Part shown: positions 28,214 to 35,566 of the stretch, one piece after another | Numbering within the stretch: the first letter of the stretch is position 1 | Layout: each line of letters starts with the position of its first letter | Source of the DNA: Paludibacteraceae bacterium | Lineage (GTDB): Bacteria; Bacteroidota; Bacteroidia; Bacteroidales; Paludibacteraceae | Assembly: GCA_017450435.1 (NCBI GenBank) | Contig: JAFSTO010000068.1 | Coordinates: 1-64,000, forward strand | DNA length: 64,000 nucleotides | Direction of reading: 5' to 3' | Notes under the pieces: model-generated | The model's database searches: none | What the model was told of the DNA's origin: nothing | What the model saw: the letters and a program-made list of their open reading frames with translations, nothing else | Translations under genes and position numbers: made by a program

Positions 28214-29545
28214 CTATCTAAACAAAAGACTGCTATCACCATAGGAAAGGAAGCGGAAATCGTGGTCAAGAGCGTAGTGATAAATCTTATGCCACGCCGG
28301 AAGGTTGTTGTCAGTTGTTTCGGCATTGCGGAGTACTCCGCTTCTCTCGCCATTGCCTGCCTCAAAAGGCACAGAGGTCACTCCATCGCCCAGAAAAGCC
28401 GAAACGAGAAGAAGGAGAGTTGAGCGCGGCTGGTGGAAATTTGTTATCATCTGATTGACGATGCGGAACTTAAAGCCTGGTTCAATCATTATCTGCGTCT
28501 CGCCGTGCAAAGTATCCTGCCCTGTCCTATCTAACCATTTCAACAGAGCATCCAATGCGTCTCCCGTTGTCAACGAATGCTCGCCATTATACGGTTCAAA
28601 CTGCCCAACACGCAGTACATCTAAATCATGTGAGACAGCAGGTTTGTCTTTCTCGTTGCATTCCGAGTTATGAACCCTCTCGCCGAAATAATAAAGGCTT
28701 TCCAGTGTCCGCACTGACGTTGTTCCGACGGCCACTATATGTCCGAGCCTGTCTCTCACCTGCCGTATCGTCTCTTTCGGCACCGCCACTATCTCTGTAT
28801 GCATAGTGTGCTGATTAGCATCATCGGTCTTAACCGGCTGGAACGTGCCGGCTCCCACATGCAACGTCAACTCGGCAGTACGCAGACCGCGCTCTGCAAG
28901 GTCGGCTATGACAGCCGGCGTGAAATGCAGTCCGGCAGTGGGCGCTGCCACCGAACCCTTGATGCGAGAATAGACTGTCTGATAGGTTGTCTTGTCCGAC
29001 TCTTCTGTCTTACGATTAAGGTATGGCGGGATAGGTAATTCTCCGATGGAATCGAGTATTTCGGCGAAAGAAACAGTGCTGTCATCCCACGAGAAACGCA
29101 CCGTATGAGTATTGCCTTGCGTGGCGAGTCGTTCTGCACGAAGAACTACCGATGGTGCAACAGCTAACTCCAGCACACCGTTTTTCCATTTCTTGAGGTT
29201 GCCTATCATGCACTTCCACACGCAACCGAAGGTTGAGCTGAGCGACAACTGGTAGTCGTGCGGCTCTATCGGCTCCAAGCAGAACACCTCTATTCGTGCA
29301 CCTTGTTGACCATCAACAGAAGCGCTTTTGTGGAAGACAAGGCGTGCCTGTATGACACGAGTGTTATTACGCACAAGAAGCGAGTCCTTAGGAAGAAACT
29401 TGCCTACATGTTTGAAAGTGCTTTCCGCTATACGACCGTTACGCCAAACAAGCAACTTCGAAGCATCGCGCTCCGGCAACGGATACTTGGCTATGCGTTC
29501 GTCAGGCAGAGGGTAGTTGTAGTTATCTATGAGAATCTGTTGCAT
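28214..29545 (-). CDS. queA: S-adenosylmethionine:tRNA ribosyltransferase-isomerase
   Basis: 443 aa from the ATG at 29545 (MQQILIDNYNYPLPDERIAK). It transfers the ribosyl part of SAM to preQ1 in tRNA, making epoxyqueuosine in the wobble position of GUN anticodons. Visible: RNNTRVIQARL, AAPTAGLHFTPAV, LTLHVGAGTFQPVKTDD, GTTSVRTLESL, IEPGFKFRIVNQMITNFH and QPRSTLLLLVSAFLG, all signature QueA stretches. It is longer than the E. coli enzyme by an insertion around residues 290-330 and a tail. Its first 23 nt overlap the end of the upstream methyltransferase gene, so the two are translationally coupled. tRNA-Tyr(GTA) in the core operon is one of its expected substrates. Confidence 0.93.
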   Translation of the reverse strand: MQQILIDNYNYPLPDERIAKYPLPERDASKLLVWRNGRIAESTFKHVGKFLPKDSLLVRNNTRVIQARLVFHKSASVDGQQGARIEVFCLEPIEPHDYQLSLSSTFGCVWKCMIGNLKKWKNGVLELAVAPSVVLRAERLATQGNTHTVRFSWDDSTVSFAEILDSIGELPIPPYLNRKTEESDKTTYQTVYSRIKGSVAAPTAGLHFTPAVIADLAERGLRTAELTLHVGAGTFQPVKTDDANQHTMHTEIVAVPKETIRQVRDRLGHIVAVGTTSVRTLESLYYFGERVHNSECNEKDKPAVSHDLDVLRVGQFEPYNGEHSLTTGDALDALLKWLDRTGQDTLHGETQIMIEPGFKFRIVNQMITNFHQPRSTLLLLVSAFLGDGVTSVPFEAGNGERSGVLRNAETTDNNLPAWHKIYHYALDHDFRFLSYGDSSLLFR

Positions 29546-30959
29546 GCTTAACTCTCCCCTTTTCATCGAACTTTTTGTCGCCGAACTTACCATTTTTCTT
29601 ATCACCACGCTTGACGAACTTTCTATCGCTCTGCCGGTCGAATTTCTTATCTATTCTCTCGTCATTTTTCCTACCGGACATCTTTGCCGGTTTATCGTCA
29701 GATTTCCTGTTGGATTTATATCCGTCCTTTTTGTCCGGTCTGCGGTGAGAGGAATATGTGTGATGCTTATAGTCCGACTCTTCTCTGCGTTCCCGTTTAC
29801 CTTCTGCAATGTCACGTTTATAGTCCTTATGCGCACCCGTAAAGAGTTCATAACAATTGAAATGGCACTCCAGTTCGCCATTCAGCACGGGTATGCGCTG
29901 TGCAGGTTTCAGTCCGACGCACTTCAGCGCATCTTCGTTAGAGGATAGAATCCACGCCACAGAACCTGCAAACCGCTGTTTAAGCACGTCGCCCACCTCA
30001 CGATAGAGGACGCACACATCGCCATCCTTGCTTAGTCGCTCACCGTATGGCGGATTCATAATAACAATAGCACCTTCTGTTGTAGTGTCCGGCTTCAAGT
30101 CTTGAATACGACACTGACGGACAGTGATGTCTTTCTGCAGTCCTGCCGCTTTGATATTTTGCTCCGTTGCCCGACAGCAGAAGAAAGCAGCATCAGAGCC
30201 GTAGATATGATGCTTAAACTCGCGTTCAGTTGAGTCATCGTTGTAGATATCGTTAAAGAGCTCGGCATCAAAGTCCGCCCAACGCTCGAATGCAAACGAC
30301 TGCCGATAAATTCCGGGGGCAATTCCCTTGGCAATGAGCGCCGCCTCAATAAGGAAAGTGCCGCTTCCGCACATCGGGTCATATAAGTCGCATTGCCCTT
30401 TCCAGCCTGCCATCAGCAGCAGTCCTGCAGCGAGCACGGCGTTGACAGGGGCCTCTGTCGTTGCCTCACGCCAGCCTCGTTTGTGCAACGACTCGCCAGA
30501 CGAGTCAAGCGACAAAGTGACCTGCTCCGCTGCTATATGCACATTGATGCGGATATCCGGGTCCGACAGCTTGACCGAAGGACGCTTGCCTGTCAACTCC
30601 ACAAAACGGTCAACCAAAGCATCCTTCACGCGATAGGTGACATAACCCGAATGACGAAAAGTCTCGGAGTTAACCGTGGCATCAATAGCGAACGTCTGCC
30701 CTTCCGAGAGTATCGTCTCCCACTCGACAGCCTTAGCAGCCTCATACACCTCATCTGCATCTTTCGCAGCAAATGTAGCAATCGGTTTGAGAATCCTAAG
30801 AGCTGTGCGCAGATGAACATTGGCCTTGTACATCAGTGCCTTGTCGCCCTCGAAAGAAACAGCCCTATGCTCAAGCTGAACGTTATCTGCACCAAGGTCA
30901 ATCAGTTCTTTCGCAAGGACTTCCTCCAGTCCGCGTAGTGTTTTAGCAAGAAGTAACAT
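29523..30959 (-). CDS. THUMP-domain RNA (guanine-N2) methyltransferase, RlmL-like
   Basis: 478 aa. The N-terminal THUMP domain (about residues 1-150) is followed by a UPF0020-type SAM methyltransferase: YDPMCGSGTFLIEAAL (SAM motif I), DAAFFCCRATEQNIKAAG, and IVMNPPYGERLSKDGD with the N-P-P-Y catalytic motif of N2-guanine methyltransferases. This matches the RlmL half of enterobacterial RlmKL, which methylates 23S rRNA G2445. The final ~90 residues are a low-complexity Lys/Arg/Asp tail built from DKK, FDRQSDRK and DKKFDEK words, probably an RNA-binding extension. The tail overlaps the queA start. The catalytic class is clear; the exact target base is inferred. Confidence 0.85.
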   Translation of the reverse strand: MLLLAKTLRGLEEVLAKELIDLGADNVQLEHRAVSFEGDKALMYKANVHLRTALRILKPIATFAAKDADEVYEAAKAVEWETILSEGQTFAIDATVNSETFRHSGYVTYRVKDALVDRFVELTGKRPSVKLSDPDIRINVHIAAEQVTLSLDSSGESLHKRGWREATTEAPVNAVLAAGLLLMAGWKGQCDLYDPMCGSGTFLIEAALIAKGIAPGIYRQSFAFERWADFDAELFNDIYNDDSTEREFKHHIYGSDAAFFCCRATEQNIKAAGLQKDITVRQCRIQDLKPDTTTEGAIVIMNPPYGERLSKDGDVCVLYREVGDVLKQRFAGSVAWILSSNEDALKCVGLKPAQRIPVLNGELECHFNCYELFTGAHKDYKRDIAEGKRERREESDYKHHTYSSHRRPDKKDGYKSNRKSDDKPAKMSGRKNDERIDKKFDRQSDRKFVKRGDKKNGKFGDKKFDEKGRVKHATDSHR

Positions 30960-30980
30960 AAACGGGAGTTATAATTGTAT

Positions 30981-31018
30981 AAAAAAAACACGCACACAAG
31001 TTAGGTTTGGCGCGTGTT
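30981..31018 (-). terminator. Terminator after tRNA-Ser
   Basis: Minus strand: stem AACACGC/GCGTGTT with inner pairs, followed by a run of eight T (interrupted only by the stem end). It lies 22 nt past the 3' end of tRNA-Ser. Confidence 0.7.
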
Positions 31019-31039
31019 ATCAATAAATGTTTTTCTTTG

Positions 31040-31124
31040 CGGAAAGAGAGGGATTCGAACCCCCGGAGCCTCGCGGCTCGCCGGTTTTCAAGACCGGTGT
31101 AATCGACCACTCTACCATCTTTCC
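31040..31124 (-). tRNA. trnS: tRNA-Ser (anticodon TGA)
   Basis: Minus strand, 85 nt, class II with a long variable arm GAGCCGCGAGGCTC. Acceptor GGAAAGA/TCTTTCC, anticodon stem CCGGT-CTTGAAA-ACCGG, discriminator G. A monocistronic unit with its own promoter and terminator. Confidence 0.95.
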
Positions 31125-31160
31125 ATAATGACGACAAAGATACAAATCTCCATCGGACTG

Positions 31161-31192
31161 CAAAATTACTGCTTTTTTCTGATATACACAAG
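31161..31192 (-). promoter_or_regulatory. Promoter of tRNA-Ser
   Basis: Minus strand CTTG (31192-31189), 20-nt spacer, TAATTTTG (31168-31161). A second -7-like TATCTTTG at 31141-31134 lies 18 nt below the TTTG of the first and could act as an alternative. Confidence 0.6.
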
Positions 31193-31298
31193 AGTTTGAC
31201 AAAAAAAATAACGAAAAGTTTTTCAGCCGGCACTTTTCAATGTTTCTCTCCTCTTAAGTATTATAAGATATTATGCCATAACAACAACCGTCAAACAA

Positions 31299-31733
31299 TT
31301 ATTGCTTTTTTGCTCTGCGCCACGTCTGACTTCTGCCTAAGACACCAAGTTTATCAATCGAACCACGAAGAACGAGCCGGCCATTCTTTAGATATATTTT
31401 TCCATAATAGAACTTGCCGGATTCAGGGTCAAGCACCTTGCCGCCTACCAACTCACCGTTCTTCTCTTGAAAACCACGAATGATTACCAATCCCTCAAGC
31501 GGACTATTCTTGTCGTCACCCGGACATTCGGTACAGCGAAGGTCGTTACCAACAAGCATCTTATGAATCTTGCCGTAATATAGTCCGTCCGCCGCCTTAT
31601 AGATACGGACAATAGAATATGAATCACCTGTCTTATCATCCACCGTAGCCCAATCGCCAAGAATGGCACCAACTTGAGCAAAAGCAGAAAACGAACAAAG
31701 AAGTGATATGAAAATAAAAGTTATTTTGCGCAT
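31299..31733 (-). CDS. DUF2147 family exported protein
   Basis: 144 aa. Signal peptide MRKITFIFISLLCSFSAFAQ, then the DUF2147 fold: GDWATVDDKTGDSYSIVRIY, a C-T-E-C-P-G-D-D-K-N-S-P-L motif, GLVIIRGF, LDPESGKFYYGKIYL and LVLRGSIDKLGVLGRSQTW. DUF2147 proteins are small periplasmic beta-barrel-like proteins of unknown function, common in Bacteroidota. It is read divergently from pcrA. The two cysteines could form a disulfide. Confidence 0.85.
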   Translation of the reverse strand: MRKITFIFISLLCSFSAFAQVGAILGDWATVDDKTGDSYSIVRIYKAADGLYYGKIHKMLVGNDLRCTECPGDDKNSPLEGLVIIRGFQEKNGELVGGKVLDPESGKFYYGKIYLKNGRLVLRGSIDKLGVLGRSQTWRRAKKQ

Positions 31734-31799
31734 AGTAATTAAAAGCCCCGTTTGCGGCTCGTTGGTCTAAAAGAAAAAAAACAAAAAATATGCCAAAAG

Positions 31800-31831
31800 C
31801 TTGTCTATTTGGCAAAAAACGAGTAACTTTG
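31800..31831 (+). promoter_or_regulatory. Promoter of the pcrA/uvrD gene
   Basis: CTTG (31800-31803), 20-nt spacer, TAACTTTG (31824-31831). The predicted start (about 31838) is only about 3 nt before the ATG at 31841, so the mRNA may be nearly leaderless. Confidence 0.65.
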
Positions 31832-31840
31832 CAGTTAAAC

Positions 31841-34171
31841 ATGGATATACTAACAGAATTAAATGCCGCTCAGCGTTCAGCGGTGACATATAGTGGTGGT
31901 CCGCACCTTGTTATAGCCGGTGCCGGCTCCGGTAAGACCCGCGTCCTGACCTATAAGATTGCCTGGCTTCTCTCCGAGGGCGTGTCGTCCGCGAATATCC
32001 TCGCCTTGACGTTCACCAACAAAGCAGCTCGCGAGATGCGGGACCGCTTGTATCGTTTGCTGCCACGGGAGGCGTCGCGCTACCTGACAGCCGGTACTTT
32101 TCACTCGGTATTTGCAAGGATACTGCGACAAGAGAGTAGTTATATAGGCTATAGTCATGATTTTACTATCTACGACACGCAAGATAGCAAGTCTTTGCTG
32201 AAGAAGATTGTCAAGGAACTGGAACTTGACGAGAAGATTTACAAACCGAGTATTCTTCTCAGTCGTATCTCCGAGTCGAAGAACGGTCTGCTTAGCCCAA
32301 GCGACTACATGCATAGTCGCGAGTGCCAACTACGTGACAATCACGACCGTATATACCGCATGGCAGACATCTATAACCTCTATCAGACACGACTGCGGGC
32401 TGCCGATGCCATGGATTTTGACGACCTGCTCGTCAATATGTTTGTTCTGCTCAACAACAATGAAGATATTCTGCTCAAGTATCGCAATATCTTCCGATAT
32501 ATTCTCGTTGACGAGTATCAAGACACCAACTACACTCAATATCGTATCATACGTCTTTTGAGCAGTCAGCCCTCCAAAGATACTACTAATACCAATCAGA
32601 TAGCAGACCATTTTATTTGCGTAGTTGGTGACGACGCACAATCGATATATGGTTTCCGCGGAGCCGATATTCGCAACATCTTGCAGTTCCAGAACGAGTA
32701 TGCCGGTTGCCGTCTATTCAAACTCGAACAGAATTACCGTTCTACAAAGAACATCGTTGGTGCCGCCGGTTCGCTTATAACCAAGAACCGTAATCAGATA
32801 CCCAAGTCGGTCTATTCTGAGCGAGAAGCCGGCGAGCCTCTGAGTTTAAACAGTTTTCCCACCGACAGAGAGGAAGCGTCTCACCTTGCACAAAGCATCT
32901 CTCGAAAGCGTAGAGAGCAATATAACCTTGACAACATAGCCGTCCTTTACCGCACCAATGCCCAGTCGCGAGTGATAGAAGACGAACTTCGCAAGGCATC
33001 ACTACCATACCGCATCTATGGAGGCCTGTCGTTCTACCAACGTAAAGAGATAAAAGACGTCCTCGCTTATTTTCGCCTTATCAGTAATCCAAAGGATGAC
33101 GAGTCGCTACTGCGAATCATCAATATTCCTGCCCGCAAGCTTGGTGACACCACAATGGATAAGGTTCGTTCAGTAGCCCGTGAAGCCAACGTTCCGCTTC
33201 TCTCTGTTGTATCTGCCCCCGCGCAGTATAACCTGCAAGTCAATCGTCCTACAGCAGAAAGGTTGTACAACTTCGGCGCGATGATTAACGAACTGCGCAT
33301 TTTGCTTGACGACACCGACGCCTATACCTTTGCCGACAATGTCCTCAGTCGTAGCGGTCTGAGAACGGCACTAATGAGCGGCACTACCAACGAAGACAGA
33401 GAGGAGTGGCAGAACGTGGAGGAACTGATGAGTGCCCTGCAGGAGTTCGTCAACAACAGAAGCGAAGAGGGCGCAGACACCGAAATAAGGGAGTTTTTGG
33501 GCGAGGTAGCTCTTCTCACCGACCAAGACGAGAAACAGGACGACAACACACAACGTGTGACACTGATGACCATACACGCCGCCAAGGGACTGGAATACAA
33601 CTCGGTGTATATAGTTGGCATGGAGGAGAACCTCTTCCCGTCTCCATTCTGCGAGAGCGAACGTGAGCTGGAAGAAGAGCGACGTTTGTTTTACGTAGCT
33701 ATCACTCGCGCCAAGGACGAATGTCACCTCTCATGGGCACAACAGCGTTTTCGTAACGGACAACAATTATACCAGATTAAAAGTCGTTTCCTGTCGGAAA
33801 TTGACCCGCAGTATCTTTGCAAGGCACAACAACCTACTCGCCAACAATCGTGGGGCACAATGGACAGTATGTTCAATCGGCCGTCATTCCCTCATCCGAC
33901 ATCGTCTCCTTCGTATGTTAATTCAACACCGACAAGAGGAGCGGCTACGCTGCACCGCCTGCCCTTAGGCGGAGAGAACAGCAACGCTGCCAATAGGCAA
34001 CCTATCACTCCGCCATTCCCTACAGGTAGCAGAGTACGACATGCCACATTCGGCATAGGTACACTAATAGAAGCGTATCGTGAGAACGGATTAGACAAAC
34101 TGGTCGTGCAATTCGACACTGCAGGCAAAAAAACAATGCTGCAAAAATTTGCCAAACTTGAACAAGCATAA
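31841..34171 (+). CDS. pcrA: UvrD/PcrA-type DNA helicase
   Basis: 776 aa, superfamily 1A 3'-5' helicase acting in DNA repair and replication-fork clearance. All motifs are present: Q motif LNAAQRSAV, Walker A AGAGSGKTRVL, motif Ia LTFTNKAAREM, DEYQDTN, GDDAQSIYGFRGAD, QNYRSTKNIV, VAVLYRTNAQSR-like stretch, IHAAKGLEYNSVYIVGMEE and RRLFYVAITRAK. The C-terminal end (GSRVRHATFGIGTLIEAY...DKLVVQFDTAGKKTMLQKF) is the PcrA-type Tudor domain that contacts RNA polymerase. The ATG at 31841 is chosen because the longer frame starts inside the promoter. UvrD and PcrA cannot be separated by reading alone. Confidence 0.93.
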   Translation: MDILTELNAAQRSAVTYSGGPHLVIAGAGSGKTRVLTYKIAWLLSEGVSSANILALTFTNKAAREMRDRLYRLLPREASRYLTAGTFHSVFARILRQESSYIGYSHDFTIYDTQDSKSLLKKIVKELELDEKIYKPSILLSRISESKNGLLSPSDYMHSRECQLRDNHDRIYRMADIYNLYQTRLRAADAMDFDDLLVNMFVLLNNNEDILLKYRNIFRYILVDEYQDTNYTQYRIIRLLSSQPSKDTTNTNQIADHFICVVGDDAQSIYGFRGADIRNILQFQNEYAGCRLFKLEQNYRSTKNIVGAAGSLITKNRNQIPKSVYSEREAGEPLSLNSFPTDREEASHLAQSISRKRREQYNLDNIAVLYRTNAQSRVIEDELRKASLPYRIYGGLSFYQRKEIKDVLAYFRLISNPKDDESLLRIINIPARKLGDTTMDKVRSVAREANVPLLSVVSAPAQYNLQVNRPTAERLYNFGAMINELRILLDDTDAYTFADNVLSRSGLRTALMSGTTNEDREEWQNVEELMSALQEFVNNRSEEGADTEIREFLGEVALLTDQDEKQDDNTQRVTLMTIHAAKGLEYNSVYIVGMEENLFPSPFCESERELEEERRLFYVAITRAKDECHLSWAQQRFRNGQQLYQIKSRFLSEIDPQYLCKAQQPTRQQSWGTMDSMFNRPSFPHPTSSPSYVNSTPTRGAATLHRLPLGGENSNAANRQPITPPFPTGSRVRHATFGIGTLIEAYRENGLDKLVVQFDTAGKKTMLQKFAKLEQA

Positions 34172-34269
34172 TGTTTGCTGCAAGAGACTAAAGAAAATGT
34201 TTGTTCAATAACCGCACATTTAAGTGACATTTAAAATACAATTAAAGAACATTTAAACGAAGACATAAC

Positions 34270-34476
34270 ATGACAAAAACTTGCCCTCGCTGCGGAAACA
34301 CATTTGAATGTATGGCAGACAATATTACCCGCTGCCATTGCGCGAGTGTAATACTCACAGAGGCACAAAAAAACAGTATTTCACAAAAATACAACGGTTG
34401 CTTGTGCCACAAATGCCTGATAGCGTTGTCAGATTTCAGCAATCAACCTTCAGACCGCCATGTGGTTGAAAACTGA
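34270..34476 (+). CDS. Cysteine-rich CWC family protein
   Basis: 68 aa. It reads CPRCGNTFECMADNITRCHC, then a helix (LTEAQKNSISQKYNG) and CLCHKC. Seven cysteines in the pattern C-x2-C-x5-C...C-x-C...C-x-C-x2-C are typical of the Cys-rich CWC family and suggest bound zinc. It is small and cytosolic; function unknown. It lies 98 nt after pcrA in the same direction and before a terminator, so it may be the second gene of that unit. Confidence 0.8.
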   Translation: MTKTCPRCGNTFECMADNITRCHCASVILTEAQKNSISQKYNGCLCHKCLIALSDFSNQPSDRHVVEN

Positions 34477-34527
34477 TGGCTTAAAACTCCACTCAAAACT
34501 ATGTTTCGCAACATATTTACGAAAAAA

Positions 34528-34563
34528 ACGGGATTTAGTGTTGTATAAATCCCGCTTTTTTTG
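34528..34563 (+). terminator. Terminator after the CWC gene, overlapping the next promoter
   Basis: Stem CGGGATTT (34529-34536) / AAATCCCG with a 10-nt loop, followed by TTTTTTTG. The loop supplies the GTTG of the promoter at 34540-34571. Confidence 0.75.
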
Positions 34564-34571
34564 TATTTTTG
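34540..34571 (+). promoter_or_regulatory. Promoter of the beta-propeller protein gene
   Basis: GTTG (34540-34543), 20-nt spacer, TATTTTTG (34564-34571). The -33 part is in the loop of the preceding terminator and the -7 part begins right after its T-run. Confidence 0.6.
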
Positions 34572-34634
34572 CGCATGCATTTCTAACATAAATACATTAC
34601 TGAAACAAGATAACCATCTTTAAATCCAACTACT

Positions 34635-35480
34635 ATGAAGAAACTAATCTTTCTTGCGGGTCTTGCGATGGCAGCCATAGCAAGTGCCCAAGTGCTTAAT
34701 GTTGAAGCTCCGGTGCAGCTCAATGCGCCTGCCGGTGACGTAAAAGTAGCAGGCATAAGTGCAGACGGCAGCACATTGCTCCTGACGACGAGCAGCAACG
34801 TAGGTTTGCGTCGCTACGACATGGCGACGGGTGAGATGACTACACTGTCAGAAGCTGCAGGAGCAGGCTATCGTGCACAGATATCCGCTGATGGCAAGAC
34901 CGTCACGTTCCGCGAAAAAAGTGTAGGCAAAGACAAGATGATGCGCACAGAACTGAAGCAGAGTGTCATCGGGCAACGAAAAGCGAAGGTTCTCGTCCGT
35001 CCGACAAGAGACATGCGGTTGATATCTGTCAGTCAGACACTTGAAGCCGTTCGTCCGACAGCTACTATTGAAAACCGTCAGCTGGTCGTAACAATAGGCG
35101 GAGTGAGCACAGTCATCTCTCCGTGCGGACAAGACAAGAGTTACATCTGGCCAAGCATCAGTCCTGACGGACAACGAGTATTATTCTACGTATCAGGCAA
35201 AGGCGCATACGTGAGTGACCTCGCAGGAAAGAATGTGGTCTATCTCGGTCATGACCTGCGTGCACCGCAATGGTATAACAACGAGGTGGTCATAGGCATG
35301 AATGATCGTGACAATGGCGAGGTCATCGTTTCCTCAGAGATAATAGCGGTGAACATGCAAGGAACAAGACAAGTGCTTACCAACGGCATCAACGCCATGT
35401 ATCCTTATGCAGCCAACGGAGCAATAGTATGCTCAGGATTTCAGGGAGAAACATATTTGATAAAAGTGACAAAGGACTAA
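34635..35480 (+). CDS. Exported PD40/WD40-like beta-propeller protein
   Basis: 281 aa. Signal peptide MKKLIFLAGLAMAAIASAQ. The rest consists of about five blades with the PD40 consensus: VAGISADGSTLLLTT, AQISADGKTVTFRE, PSISPDGQRVLFYVS, DLRAPQWYNNEVVIGMND and GAIVCSGF. It resembles the TolB-like propellers but lacks the TolB N-terminal domain. It is probably periplasmic and may bind a partner or peptidoglycan fragment. It is followed after 86 nt by the large amidase gene on the same strand; a shared unit is possible. The stop codon lies inside an 8-nt tandem repeat (35475-35498). Confidence 0.75.
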   Translation: MKKLIFLAGLAMAAIASAQVLNVEAPVQLNAPAGDVKVAGISADGSTLLLTTSSNVGLRRYDMATGEMTTLSEAAGAGYRAQISADGKTVTFREKSVGKDKMMRTELKQSVIGQRKAKVLVRPTRDMRLISVSQTLEAVRPTATIENRQLVVTIGGVSTVISPCGQDKSYIWPSISPDGQRVLFYVSGKGAYVSDLAGKNVVYLGHDLRAPQWYNNEVVIGMNDRDNGEVIVSSEIIAVNMQGTRQVLTNGINAMYPYAANGAIVCSGFQGETYLIKVTKD

Positions 35481-35498
35481 GTGACTAAGTGACTAAGT
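35475..35498 (+). repeat. Three tandem copies of GACTAAGT over a stop codon
   Basis: The 8-nt unit occurs exactly three times. Since 8 is not a multiple of 3, its TAA falls into each of the three frames (35478, 35486, 35494), and the first is the stop of the propeller gene. Confidence 0.9.
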
Positions 35499-35566
35499 TT
35501 CCGCCATTGATAGATATGGTATTATTTACTGTATTTCAAATGTAGAAAGTAATAAAATCCACCGTT

